Assembly (NCBI RefSeq): GCF_913774285.1
Contig: NZ_CAJYHX010000019.1
Span: 62,001 to 126,000 of the forward strand
Direction: 5' to 3'
Length of the DNA stretch: 64,000 nt
Origin: an uncultured Sphingomonas sp.
Lineage (GTDB): Bacteria > Pseudomonadota > Alphaproteobacteria > Sphingomonadales > Sphingomonadaceae
Shown here in pieces: positions 32,661-42,931 of this stretch. Position numbers and translations under genes: made by a program. The notes under the pieces are model-generated. The model made no database searches, was not told the origin of the DNA, and saw only the letters and a list, made by a program, of their open reading frames with translations. Each line of letters starts with the position of its first letter. Positions within the stretch are counted from its first letter, which is position 1.

Positions 32661-34967
32661 TTGACCAACCATGCCGCAAGCACCCGACCGAGCAGCAACT
32701 TCGCGCTGATCTGCTTTTCGCATCTCCGCTGGAACTTCGTCTTTCAGCGACCCCAGCACCTCATGACCCGCTTCGCGCGCAACATGGACGTGCTGTTCTG
32801 GGAAGAGCCGATCGACGACGACAGCCCGACGCCGTGGCTGGAGCTGCGCGACGAGGGAGCGGGGGTCACGGTGGCGGTGCCCCATCTGCCCGGCAGCATG
32901 GGCGGCGATGCGCGGACGGCGGCGCTGCGCGCGCTGCTCGACGATCATGTCGCGGGCGTCGGCGAACAGCTGATCCGCTGGTATTACACGCCGATGATGC
33001 TGCCCTTCTCGAGGCATCTGGTGGCCGCCTGCACCGTCTATGATTGCATGGACGAGCTGAAGAATTTCCGCTTCGCGCCCCCCGAGCTGATGCCGCTCGA
33101 GCAGGAGCTGTTCGGGCTTGCGGACCTGGTCTTCACCGGCGGCTACAGCCTGTACGAGGCGAAGCGCGAGAGCCATGCGTCGGTCCACCCGTTCCCGTCG
33201 AGCGTCGATAGCGCGCACTTCGCGCAGGGTCGCGGGCTGGTGCAGGATGTCGCCGATCAGGCCGGGCTGCCGCGTCCGCGCTTCGGCTTCTACGGCGTCA
33301 TCGACGAGCGGATGGACCTGGAGCTGATCGCGGCGCTCGCCGATGCCCGGCCCGACTGGACGATCGTGATGGTCGGCCCGGTGGTCAAGATCGATCCCGC
33401 CGAGCTGCCGCAGCGCGCCAACATCGCCTGGCTGGGCTCGAAGAGTTACGCCGAGCTGCCGCTCTATGCCGGCGGGTGGGACGTCGCGCTGATGCCGTTC
33501 GCGATCAACGAGGCGACGCGCTTCATCAGCCCGACCAAGACGCCCGAATACCTCGCCGCCGGCCTGCCGGTGGTCTCCACCCCGATCATCGATGTGATCC
33601 GCCATTATGGCGACGTGGCGGGTGTTTTCGTCGCGGACGGCGCGGCGGCGTTCGTCGATGCATGTGACCAGGCGCTCGCGCTGCGCGGCACCGGCGATGC
33701 CTGGCGGATCGAGGCAGACACGCTGCTCGCCGAGCAGAGCTGGGACCAGGTCGCCGCGCGGATGCTTGGCCTGATCCTGCAGGTCGCCGAGCCCAACCAG
33801 CCGCTGCTCAAGCCGGTGCGCAGCGAGCATTACGACTATCTGGTGGTGGGCGCGGGCTTCGCCGGTTCGGTGATGGCCGAGCGGCTGGCGGCCGATGCCG
33901 GCAAGCGCGTGCTGGTGATCGACAAGCGCCCGCACATCGCCGGCAATGCCTTCGATCACAAGGACGAGGCGGGCATCCTGATCCACCAGTACGGCCCGCA
34001 TATCTTCCACACCAACAGCGCGGATATCTTCGACTATCTGTCGCGCTTCACCGAATGGCGGCCATACGAGCACCGCGTGCTCGCCGAGGTGCGCGGGCAG
34101 TTGGTGCCGATCCCGATCAACCGGACGACGCTCAACGCGCTGTTCGGCCTGTCGCTGGAGACGGAAGAGGAGGCCGCCGATTTCCTCGCCGCGCGCGCCG
34201 AGCCGGTCACGGTGATCCGCAGCTCGGAGGACGTGGTGATTTCGGCGGTGGGCCGCGAGCTCTACGAGACCTTCTTCCAGGGCTACACCCGCAAGCAATG
34301 GGGGATCGATCCGTCGGATCTCGACAAGAGCGTCACCGCGCGCGTGCCGACGCGGACCAACACTGACGACCGCTATTTCACCGATCGCTTCCAGGCGATG
34401 CCGCGCGACGGCTTCACCGCGATGTTCGCGCGCATGCTCGACCATCCGAACATCGACCTCGAACTGGGCGTCACCTTCGAGGAGGCGAAGCGGCGGTTCA
34501 GCTTCGACCAGGTCGTCTATACCGGGCCGATCGACGAATATTTCGACTTCCGCTTCGGCAAGCTGCCCTACCGCTCGCTGCGTTTCGAGCATGTCCATGA
34601 GGACCGCGAATGGGCGCAGCCGGTGGCCGTGGTGAACTATCCGGACGAGAAGGTGCCGTACACGCGAGTGACCGAGTACAAGCACCTGACCGGTCAGCAG
34701 GCACCGAACACCAGCCTGACCTATGAGTATCCGAGCGCGGAGGGGGACCCGTACTACCCAATCCCGCGGCCGGAGAACCAGGCGCTGTTCAAGCAGTACG
34801 AGGCGCTTGCCGAGGCGACCAAGGGCGTGCTGTTCGTCGGCCGGCTGGCGACCTATCGCTATTACAACATGGACCAGGTCGTCGGGCAGGCGCTCGCCAC
34901 CTACCGCCGCCACATCGCCGAAGAACGCGAGACCCCGCCGCTCAAGGCCGCGGCGCTGGCGGAGTGA
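32661..34967 (+). CDS. glycosyltransferase fused to UDP-galactopyranose mutase
   Basis: A 768-residue two-domain protein. Residues 10-380 are a GT-B-type glycosyltransferase (FSHLRWNFVFQRPQHLM; TVYDCMDELKNF; GFYGVIDERMDLELI; FISPTKTPEYLAAGLPVVST). Residues 390-755 are a complete UDP-galactopyranose mutase: FAD-binding VVGAGFAGSVMAERLA, HIAGNAFD, HQYGPHIFHTNS, PIPINRTTLN, FFQGYTRKQWG, and FVGRLATYRYYNMDQVV. The mutase turns UDP-galactopyranose into UDP-galactofuranose; the transferase would use it or a linked sugar for a surface glycan. The TTG at 32661 with AGGGAA seven bases upstream was chosen; a TTG at 32619 is possible but abuts a hairpin, and no ATG precedes the conserved domain. It converges on a GH5-like gene and is followed by a repeat. 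Confidence 0.85.
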   Translation: MTNHAASTRPSSNFALICFSHLRWNFVFQRPQHLMTRFARNMDVLFWEEPIDDDSPTPWLELRDEGAGVTVAVPHLPGSMGGDARTAALRALLDDHVAGVGEQLIRWYYTPMMLPFSRHLVAACTVYDCMDELKNFRFAPPELMPLEQELFGLADLVFTGGYSLYEAKRESHASVHPFPSSVDSAHFAQGRGLVQDVADQAGLPRPRFGFYGVIDERMDLELIAALADARPDWTIVMVGPVVKIDPAELPQRANIAWLGSKSYAELPLYAGGWDVALMPFAINEATRFISPTKTPEYLAAGLPVVSTPIIDVIRHYGDVAGVFVADGAAAFVDACDQALALRGTGDAWRIEADTLLAEQSWDQVAARMLGLILQVAEPNQPLLKPVRSEHYDYLVVGAGFAGSVMAERLAADAGKRVLVIDKRPHIAGNAFDHKDEAGILIHQYGPHIFHTNSADIFDYLSRFTEWRPYEHRVLAEVRGQLVPIPINRTTLNALFGLSLETEEEAADFLAARAEPVTVIRSSEDVVISAVGRELYETFFQGYTRKQWGIDPSDLDKSVTARVPTRTNTDDRYFTDRFQAMPRDGFTAMFARMLDHPNIDLELGVTFEEAKRRFSFDQVVYTGPIDEYFDFRFGKLPYRSLRFEHVHEDREWAQPVAVVNYPDEKVPYTRVTEYKHLTGQQAPNTSLTYEYPSAEGDPYYPIPRPENQALFKQYEALAEATKGVLFVGRLATYRYYNMDQVVGQALATYRRHIAEERETPPLKAAALAE

Positions 34968-34984
34968 GGGCTGCTGCTTCTTGT

Positions 34985-35103
34985 CCCCCTCCCGCTTGCG
35001 GGAGGGGTTAGGGGAGGGTGAGTGAGGGTAGCAAGCGATGCCGCTTCAGAAAGAACCTCCACGTCGCCCCCTCCCCCAACCCCTCCCGCAGGCGGGAGGG
35101 GGG
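34985..35103. repeat. GC-rich inverted-repeat element (CCCCTCCCGC..GCGGGAGGGG type)
   Basis: CCCCTCCCGCTTGCGGGAGG at one side and CCCCTCCCGCAGGCGGGAGG at the other are themselves hairpins, and the inner parts (TTAGGGGAGGG and CCCTCCCCCAA) pair with each other. It lies between the convergent mutase fusion and GH5 genes. It is a second element of the same general kind as the one at 22885, with different arm sequence. Confidence 0.8.
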
Positions 35104-35128
35104 ATTGAAGGTGGGAGAGGAGAAGGTG

Positions 35129-36325
35129 CTACGCCGCCTTGGCCGAGCCGTCGGACGCGCTGGGGCGGTCTTTCCCCGCCTCCACCCCAATGATCGGCCA
35201 GTGCGGCGCCTTGTCGTCAAGCGTGCGCAACAGACGGAGGAACTCGACCTCGGTATCGTCATAGGGGACGCCGCCGACGTCAAAGATGTCATGGAACCAC
35301 TTGTCCTTGAGCCCCGCGAGATTCGGGTTTTCCCAGGCCGCCCAGGGCAGGTGGGTCTGCGTCTTGCCGCGCACCAGGCCCCAGCAGAACGCGCCGACAT
35401 GGCGGGCCTTGGCGACCGGCAGGATCGCCTCGAAGGTGCTGCCCGCCGGGCGCGCCATGAATTCGGTGCACCAGAGCGGCCGGTTGAACACGCTCAGCCA
35501 GTCGATCCGCTGGGCGAAATCCTCGGCGGTGCCGTAATTGTGGAAGGAGATCACGTCGGACAGCCCGGTCTGCGCCTGCTGGAGCGGTGTGAGCAGCTCG
35601 GGCGAGGACCAGTCGCCAAGCCAGATGCCGCTGGTCAGCGGCTGCACCGGGCGCATGCTCCGCGCCCAGTCAAAGGCGTCGACCAGCACCGGCAGGACGA
35701 GATCGGCCTTGGCGCCGAGCTCGTCGGCGTCGCAGAGCGAGACCTCAGGCCCGTTGTCCGGCTCGTTCCAGATGTCCCAGGCGAGCACGCGGCGATCGGT
35801 GCGGAAACGGCCGACCACGCCCTTGATATAGGCCTCGAGCCGCGGCCGCTGGGCCGGATCGCGCAGCGCCGGGATGCCCGGCGACTGCACCCAGCCGGAA
35901 TTATGCACACCGGGGGTCGGCGCCGGCTGGGGGCCGAGCGCGGGATCGGGGTGCCAGCAGGAATCGAACAGCACCAGCATCACCCGGATGCCGTAACCGT
36001 CCGCCACCGCCAGCAGCGTGTCGATGCGATCGAGAAAGCCGTCCGGATCTTCCGCCCAGAGCAGATCATGCAGGTAAACGCGCACGGCGTTCATGCCGAC
36101 ATCGGCCGCCAGCGCCAGCTCGGCACGAATCGCTTCGATGTCGAAGGTCGCTGCCTGCCACATCTCGAGCTGGTTGATCGCGTTCGAGGGTGTGAAATTG
36201 CAGCCCATCACCCAGGGCTGCTGCGCGAACCACGCCTTCGCTTCTGCTTCCGTCCAACGCTCGACCATCGCTTCACACTCCGCCGCCGGCATCGCCGGGT
36301 TCTGCCCATAACCGTTGCTAACCAT
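35129..36325 (-). CDS. GH5-like glycoside hydrolase, cytoplasmic
   Basis: A 398-residue TIM-barrel glycosidase of clan A. Acid/base Glu188 lies in AWDIWNEPDNGP and nucleophile Glu288 in LWCTEFMARP; the conserved YLHDLLWAED and FHNYG segments fit GH5-like cellulases. There is no signal peptide, so it should act inside the cell, which is unusual for this class and fits processing or recycling of a glycan intermediate rather than biomass use. It lies between the GT-mutase fusion (convergent) and the GH1-RmlD fusion (divergent, 155-bp gap). An ATG at 36292 is an alternative start. Confidence 0.82.
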   Translation of the reverse strand: MVSNGYGQNPAMPAAECEAMVERWTEAEAKAWFAQQPWVMGCNFTPSNAINQLEMWQAATFDIEAIRAELALAADVGMNAVRVYLHDLLWAEDPDGFLDRIDTLLAVADGYGIRVMLVLFDSCWHPDPALGPQPAPTPGVHNSGWVQSPGIPALRDPAQRPRLEAYIKGVVGRFRTDRRVLAWDIWNEPDNGPEVSLCDADELGAKADLVLPVLVDAFDWARSMRPVQPLTSGIWLGDWSSPELLTPLQQAQTGLSDVISFHNYGTAEDFAQRIDWLSVFNRPLWCTEFMARPAGSTFEAILPVAKARHVGAFCWGLVRGKTQTHLPWAAWENPNLAGLKDKWFHDIFDVGGVPYDDTEVEFLRLLRTLDDKAPHWPIIGVEAGKDRPSASDGSAKAA

Positions 36326-36424
36326 GTTGTTTTTATAGGCGGAGAAGTGAATTGCGGATGTACCCGCTACGCGCTTCTTCGGAGGATGGCGGCGTGCTTT
36401 CGCGATGAGCCGAGCCGGTCGCCT

Positions 36425-36434
36425 AACCTAGGTT
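36425..36434. promoter_or_regulatory. palindrome AACCTAGGTT in the GH5/GH1-RmlD divergent gap
   Basis: A perfect 10-bp palindrome, 47 bp upstream of the GH1-RmlD start and 100 bp upstream of the GH5 start. It could be a shared operator; the length alone is not decisive. Confidence 0.35.
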
Positions 36435-36480
36435 GCTTGCAGGCTGCGTTTCGCCGCCGGACCAGCCAATGAGGGCATGC

Positions 36481-38682
36481 ATGACACCACTCGAACTCTG
36501 GGGCGGTGCCGAGTGTACCGTCAATCGCGTCGGCGATCGATTCCGCGATCAGGCGATCGAGACCGGCCATCACGCGCGGCTGAAGGATCTGGATCGGATC
36601 GCCGCGCTGGGCGTCAAGGCGCTGCGCTTCCCCGTGCTGTGGGAGCGGGTCTGCCCCGACGATCCTGCCGCTTGCGACTGGACCTGGAGTGACAGCCGGC
36701 TGGCGCGGCTGCGCGACCTGGGCGTGCGGCCGATCGCCGGGCTGGTCCACCACGGCAGTGGTCCCCGGCGTACCCATCTGCTCGACCCCGATTTCGGCAG
36801 GAAGCTTGGCGACTATGCCGCGCGGGTGGCCGAGCGCTATCCCTGGATCGAAGACTGGACCCCGGTCAACGAGCCGCTGACCACCGCGCGCTTCGCCGCG
36901 GTCTACGGCCATTGGTATCCGCACGCCCGCGACGAGGGCAGCTTCTGGCGCGCGCTGGTGCATCAGGTCGAGGGCGTGGCCTGCGCCATGGCGGCGGTGC
37001 GCGCCGTGCGGCCGGATGCGCGGCTGATCCAGACCGACGATCTCGGCAAGACCTATGGCACGCGCGCTACCCAGGCGCAGGTCGCCTATGACAATGCCCG
37101 GCGCTGGATGGGGTGGGACCTGCTGTGCGGCCGCGTTGTGCCCGGTCATGCCTTGTGGGAGCGGCTGGCCGGTTTCGGCCTCGCGGCGAAGTTGGAGGCG
37201 CTCGCCGAGACCGCCTGTCCGCCCGACGTGATCGGCATCAATCACTATCTCACGAGCGACCGGTTCCTCGACGAGTATGTCTCGGTCTATCCGCCGGCGA
37301 TGCGCGGCGGAAACGGCAGCATCGCCTATGTCGATACCGAAGCGGTGCGGGTGCTCGATCCGGCGCCGAACGGGCTCGCCAATGCACTGGCCGAGGCGTG
37401 GGCCCGTTACCGTATCCCGATCGCGATCACCGAGGTCCATAACGGCTGCACCCGCGAGGAGCAGATGCGCTGGATGCGGGACGCCTGGGAAGATGCCGAG
37501 GCGGCGCGGGCAGCAGGTGTCGAGGTGCAGGCGGTGACTGCCTGGTCGCTGTTCGGCGCCTCGGGGTGGAACACGCTGCTCACCTCGCCCGGCATCTACG
37601 AGCCCGGCGTGTTTGACGTCCGCGGCGGCGAACCTCGGCCGACGGCGATGGCGCCGCTGCTACAGGCGTTGGCCCGAGGCGAACGGCACGATCACCCCGC
37701 GCTCGACGGGGAGGGGTGGTGGCAGCGGGACCTGCGCGTGACGCATCATCTTCGGCCGCATCCCGAGCCTTGCGCGCGCTCCGGGAGGGACGTCGGCTCC
37801 CGCCGCCCCTTGCTGATCGCCGGCGCGAGCGGCACGCTGGGGCGGGCACTCGCCCGCACCTGCGACGTGCGCGGGCTCGCCTATGTGCTCACCGATCGCA
37901 CGATGCTGGACCTTGGCGACGCTGCCTCGATCGCCGCGGCGCTCGACACGCATGAGCCCTGGGCGGTGATCAACGCGGCGGGCTGGGTGCGCGTCGACGA
38001 TGCCGAGGAGGACGAGGCGGCGTGCTTCGCCGCCAATTGCCTGGGCGCGACCGAACTCGCGATCGCGGCGTCCGAGCGCGACATCGCGACCGTCAGCTTC
38101 TCCAGCGACCTTGTGTTCGACGGTGCATCGGATCGGCCCTACATCGAAGCTGATCCTTGCGCGCCGCTCGGCGCCTATGGGCGCAGCAAGGCGGCGATGG
38201 AGGCGGCGATCGGCGAGCTGTTCGGCCGCCACCTGATCGTGCGGACGGCGGCGTTCTTCTCGCCCTGGGACCAGCACAACTTCGCGGTACAGGCAATCGA
38301 GGCGCTGGCGGCGGGGCGACGGTTTGCCGCCGCGAAGGATCAAGTCGTTTCCCCCGCCTATGTACCCGATCTGTGCAACGCGGTGCTCGACGAACTGATC
38401 GATGGAACGAGCGGCATCCTGCATCTTGCCAACCAGGGGGCGGTAAGCTGGTCGGACTTCGCTACGTCGGTAGCAGAGGCCTGCGGGCTGCCGGCCCGAC
38501 TGGTCGATCCGGTCCCCGGCGCCGCGCTTGGCTGGAAGGCGGCACGCCCCTGCCATGTGCCGCTCGCCAGTCAGCGCGTGCCGTCGCTCGAGGCTGCGCT
38601 GCAGGCCTTCGCCACCACGCCCGAGGTGCTGGAACGCATCGATAGAGCCGGGCAGGAGGTCGAGGCGATGCAAACGGCGTGA
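36481..38682 (+). CDS. GH1 glycosidase fused to RmlD-type sugar-nucleotide reductase
   Basis: A 733-residue fusion. Residues 1-430 are a GH1 barrel with acid/base Glu131 in DWTPVNEPLTT and nucleophile Glu318 in IAITEVHNGCT, plus DVIGINHYLTSD. From about residue 440 it is an RmlD-like short-chain reductase: nucleotide loop LLIAGASGTLGRALA, SFSSDLVFDGASDRPYIEAD, catalytic Tyr566 and Lys570 in YGRSKAAME, and LHLANQGAVSWSDFA. RmlD makes dTDP-L-rhamnose from dTDP-4-dehydrorhamnose. Both active sites look intact. No signal peptide. The ATG at 36481 has GAGGG five bases upstream and was preferred to earlier in-frame starts. It is the last gene of the glycan cluster. Confidence 0.87.
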   Translation: MTPLELWGGAECTVNRVGDRFRDQAIETGHHARLKDLDRIAALGVKALRFPVLWERVCPDDPAACDWTWSDSRLARLRDLGVRPIAGLVHHGSGPRRTHLLDPDFGRKLGDYAARVAERYPWIEDWTPVNEPLTTARFAAVYGHWYPHARDEGSFWRALVHQVEGVACAMAAVRAVRPDARLIQTDDLGKTYGTRATQAQVAYDNARRWMGWDLLCGRVVPGHALWERLAGFGLAAKLEALAETACPPDVIGINHYLTSDRFLDEYVSVYPPAMRGGNGSIAYVDTEAVRVLDPAPNGLANALAEAWARYRIPIAITEVHNGCTREEQMRWMRDAWEDAEAARAAGVEVQAVTAWSLFGASGWNTLLTSPGIYEPGVFDVRGGEPRPTAMAPLLQALARGERHDHPALDGEGWWQRDLRVTHHLRPHPEPCARSGRDVGSRRPLLIAGASGTLGRALARTCDVRGLAYVLTDRTMLDLGDAASIAAALDTHEPWAVINAAGWVRVDDAEEDEAACFAANCLGATELAIAASERDIATVSFSSDLVFDGASDRPYIEADPCAPLGAYGRSKAAMEAAIGELFGRHLIVRTAAFFSPWDQHNFAVQAIEALAAGRRFAAAKDQVVSPAYVPDLCNAVLDELIDGTSGILHLANQGAVSWSDFATSVAEACGLPARLVDPVPGAALGWKAARPCHVPLASQRVPSLEAALQAFATTPEVLERIDRAGQEVEAMQTA

Positions 38683-38707
38683 GGCCGGCGCCTCCGGCAA
38701 TGCCCCT

Positions 38708-38736
38708 CTTGCGCTGGGCAGCCGGAGCGCCGATGT
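38708..38736 (+). promoter_or_regulatory. candidate heat-shock (sigma-32) promoter of clpP
   Basis: CTTG at 38708, then 18 bases, then CCGATGT, close to the alphaproteobacterial RpoH pattern CTTG-N17/18-CYTATnT (one mismatch in the -10). It is 37 bp upstream of the clpP ATG and in the expected orientation. Confidence 0.45.
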
Positions 38737-38772
38737 AGTCGCGGGCAATAAACAACCACGAGATCATCCCAC

Positions 38773-39429
38773 ATGCATCCGCTTTCCGGTCAGATGACCA
38801 TCGATCCCGTTACCGGCGCTCTCGTTCCCATCGTCATCGAGCAGTCGAGCCGCGGCGAGCGCAGCTTCGACATCTATTCGCGCCTGCTGCGGGAGCGGAT
38901 CGTGTTCGTCACCGGCCAGGTCGAGGACCATATGGCCTCGCTGATCACCGCCCAGCTGCTGTTCCTCGAATCGGAAAATCCGAAGAAGGACATCTGGATG
39001 TACATCAACTCGCCGGGCGGCGTCGTCACGGCGGGCATGGCGATCCACGACACGATGCAGTATATCCGCCCGCGCGTCGGCACGGTGTGCATCGGCCAGG
39101 CGGCGTCGATGGGCTCGTTCCTGCTCGCGTCCGGCGAGCCGGGCCTGCGCGTGGCGCTGACCAACGCCCGCATCATGCTCCACCAGCCCTCGGGCGGTGC
39201 GCAGGGCATGGCGTCCGACATCGAGATCCAGGCCAAGGAAATCCTGCGCATCCGCGCGCGCATGAACGCGCTGTATTCGAAGTATACCGGCCAGCCGATC
39301 GAGAAGATCGAGACGACGATGGACCGCGACTCGTTCTTCGAGGCCGAGGAGGCCAAGGCCTTCGGCATCGTCGACGAGGTGTACGAGAAGCGCCCGGTGC
39401 CGAGCGAGGATGCGGCAGCGGCAAATTAA
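38773..39429 (+). CDS. clpP: ATP-dependent Clp protease proteolytic subunit
   Basis: A 218-residue serine peptidase with the full triad: Ser112 in [11 protein letters not shown], His137 in [12 protein letters not shown] and Asp186 in [17 protein letters not shown]; the spacings equal those of E. coli ClpP (25 and 49 residues). [19 protein letters not shown] is intact. It forms the 14-subunit chamber that degrades proteins delivered by ClpX or ClpA. Its partner clpX follows after 145 bp on the same strand, the usual order. A second start (MTIDPVTG, residue 8) is possible because the N-terminal propeptide is normally removed. Confidence 0.97.
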   Translation: MHPLSGQMTIDPVTGALVPIVIEQSSRGERSFDIYSRLLRERIVFVTGQVEDHMASLITAQLLFLESENPKKDIWMYINSPGGVVTAGMAIHDTMQYIRPRVGTVCIGQAASMGSFLLASGEPGLRVALTNARIMLHQPSGGAQGMASDIEIQAKEILRIRARMNALYSKYTGQPIEKIETTMDRDSFFEAEEAKAFGIVDEVYEKRPVPSEDAAAAN

Positions 39430-39574
39430 CACTATACCCCTATCCTCGGCCGCCTGATGATTCCCGGTGCATGGAACGTCAGGCGGGCGGGGCGATTTAT
39501 GGATTGCCGGAATTTCGCCTGCGTGTAGGATGGCAGGCGAGCGTTACGCGCCCGAGGCGCGAAGGATGGATTGA

Positions 39575-40840
<1,266 letters not shown>

Positions 40841-40862
40841 TCCGTAAGGGCTGTGTCGTACG

Positions 40863-40896
40863 AAAGGCGCGTGGGTCACCTGACCCGCGCGCCTTT
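40863..40896. terminator. two-way intrinsic terminator between clpX and an acyltransferase gene
   Basis: AAAGGCGCGTGGGTCA-CC-TGACCCGCGCGCCTTT: a stem of about 16 bp with one unpaired base, ending in U-rich tails on both strands, between convergent stop codons at 40840 and 40904. Confidence 0.9.
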
Positions 40897-40903
40897 TCGT
40901 TTC

Positions 40904-42007
40904 TCAGCAGGCGGGGGCCGGCTTTGGTGCTGCCCGCTGCCGCCCGTTGAGCAGCAGCAACAACAGGCTGGATCGGCGCACTACCAGCAGGTGGAAATAA
41001 TATAGAGCCAGCAGCGCCACCGGCGCGATGACGGCCATAGCCTGCCACGGGCCGAGGCCGGTGGGGTAGAGCAGCCAAAGCAGCGCCAGAATGGCCGGCA
41101 CGTGCAGCAGATAAATCGTGTAGCTGGCGCTGGACAGGTCCGATTGCCACTGGTGGCAGCGCTGCAATGAAAAGGCGCTTCGGAATACCAGCGACGTGAC
41201 CGCGAACCCGGCGATTGGTCGCGCGATGAAGAAGATCAGCATCCGCAGCTTGCCATCGCCGGCCATCCCGATGACCGAGAGATCGAGGACCGCCATCGCC
41301 AGCCCCACGGCGTACACGACGCGCGGCGGTGACAGGATGAGGTTGCGGATTGCCTGCACCCGGAAGGCGGCATGGCCCAGCGCGTAGAACAGGCAGAAAT
41401 AGACGGTCTGGCGCAGCAGAAAGGCGATCGGTTGCAAGCCGGCCATGTTCAATGCCTTGCCCGCCGCCCAGATCGAAAGCGATGCCCCGGCGCCGGCGAG
41501 CCAGAGCGCGGCGATGACGGAAAGCGGCTTGCGGGCGGCGAAGTCCCCCAGCGCTTCGATCCGCCGTTCCTGTGCGCGAAGTGCGAAGGTGAGCGGCACG
41601 TAGAGCGCGAGTGCGATCAGGAACCACATGTGCATGTGCCAGTCGCTCGGCTGCCAGGGGAGGTAGTTGCCCATGAAGCCGCGCCGTGTCGCCAGGTCGG
41701 CGATCAACAGGTGCGAGACCGGCACGACGAAGATGAGCCCGACCGCCAGCGGCACCAGAAGCATGACAAGTCTACGCCGGATCCACGTCGTCGGCGCCGC
41801 TTTCCCGACCGTCAGCGCAGCAAAGAAGCCCGATATCGTGAAGAATGCCTCCATCCTGCACAGATGCGAGGCATCTTCGATCATGTTGAAGGCCGTGATG
41901 TCGGACAGGGCAGCGCAATGGACGATCAGTCCTGCGGCAAACAATGCACCACGCCAAACGTCCATGCCATATATCCGGTTGGACGATCCCGCTGTCGTCG
42001 GCTGCAT
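40904..42007 (-). CDS. acyltransferase 3 / OpgC-like membrane protein
   Basis: A 367-residue integral membrane protein with about ten helices. The first helix carries the family motif GMDVWRGALFAAGLIVHCA with the conserved His; DWHMHMWFLIALALYVPLTF and LSSASYTIYLLHVPAILALL are also typical. Such enzymes move acetyl or succinyl groups onto extracytoplasmic glycans (for example OpgC on osmoregulated periplasmic glucans). The substrate is not readable. Single gene, convergent with clpX. Confidence 0.85.
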   Translation of the reverse strand: MQPTTAGSSNRIYGMDVWRGALFAAGLIVHCAALSDITAFNMIEDASHLCRMEAFFTISGFFAALTVGKAAPTTWIRRRLVMLLVPLAVGLIFVVPVSHLLIADLATRRGFMGNYLPWQPSDWHMHMWFLIALALYVPLTFALRAQERRIEALGDFAARKPLSVIAALWLAGAGASLSIWAAGKALNMAGLQPIAFLLRQTVYFCLFYALGHAAFRVQAIRNLILSPPRVVYAVGLAMAVLDLSVIGMAGDGKLRMLIFFIARPIAGFAVTSLVFRSAFSLQRCHQWQSDLSSASYTIYLLHVPAILALLWLLYPTGLGPWQAMAVIAPVALLALYYFHLLVVRRSSLLLLLLNGRQRAAPKPAPAC

Positions 42008-42219
42008 GAAGCTGCGCCCCCCTGTGTCGACCCTGCCGAAGGTCCGACGGGCTAGTGCGCATCAGTAGAGGCTGAGTTTGTGAAGTGACAGCGCTAAGCG
42101 CCTAGAGTTAATGCGGAAAACTGCCTAACATATGTTGCTTTAATGTCTTCTTCTGGGACGGAGCGTTGGGAGGCAGACAGTCAGGTTGCATCAGATCGGC
42201 GCGCCCGCAGGCGATACCG

Positions 42220-42828
42220 CTATTTGTCCGCAGAGGGCCCTGCGCGCGGCGTGTCGAGATGTGCCGGCCATTGCAGGCCGTGCAGAAGCTCGGCGAACGC
42301 TGATTCGAGCGTCGCCGAGCGCGACCAACTCCCGCGGGCCGCCACCAGCCACGTGCCGCCCGCCGGGCAGAACAGATAGCTTTCGGAGGTGAGCGGTTGT
42401 TGCTTGCCCTCGAGCGTCCCAGTCATCGTGAAGCGCGCGTGATAGGCGACGTCCGGCGCGCGTCCGGACGGGGAGGGCCAGCGGTCCTGTGCCACAAGCT
42501 GCACATCGGCATTGCTCTGGGCGACGTTGCGCTCGATCTCGGCGAAAGACTCTGCACAATCACGATCCGGCGCTGCCGGATAGACGTACAGCGTCACGAA
42601 GCCGAGGTCGCCGCCACGCCGCAGCGAATAGCCGGCGCTGACATCGAGCTGCTCGGCGTCATAGGCGTGGATGCGGGTCCGCAGGGCGTTGCCCAATCGC
42701 TCGGGGAACGTCATGTCGCTGGCGGCATGCGTCCAGTCGCCCTCGACGCGCAGATCCTCCTGCGCGCTGGCCGGCAATGCGGCGAGCATCAGGACAGGCC
42801 CCAGGATCAGGCCGCTAAGCAGTTTCAT
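42220..42828 (-). CDS. hypothetical exported protein
   Basis: A 202-residue protein with a clean Sec signal peptide (MKLLSGLILGPVLMLAALPA, cut SA-QED). The mature part has two Cys residues (RDCAESF, FCPAGG) and alternating beta strands, such as LGFVTLYVYPA and VAYHARFTMTGTLEGK, as in small lipocalin- or DUF-type periplasmic proteins; no family is recognised. It is the only gene between the acyltransferase and the ICMT-like methyltransferase, on the same strand as both. Confidence 0.72.
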   Translation of the reverse strand: MKLLSGLILGPVLMLAALPASAQEDLRVEGDWTHAASDMTFPERLGNALRTRIHAYDAEQLDVSAGYSLRRGGDLGFVTLYVYPAAPDRDCAESFAEIERNVAQSNADVQLVAQDRWPSPSGRAPDVAYHARFTMTGTLEGKQQPLTSESYLFCPAGGTWLVAARGSWSRSATLESAFAELLHGLQWPAHLDTPRAGPSADK

Positions 42829-42931
42829 TCCTCACCCCAGCAGGTCGTGCGCATCTCGTGGTGCGGCCGAAGGGTCGCAGAGCCTTGCGGACGATGCAAG
42901 CCGGGCTGCGCCGATGCACCCTGCGCGCGGG

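Noticed and set aside
42127..42136. Palindrome AACATATGTT upstream of the acyltransferase gene
   Set aside because: Ten bases only and about 120 bp from the start codon; likely chance.
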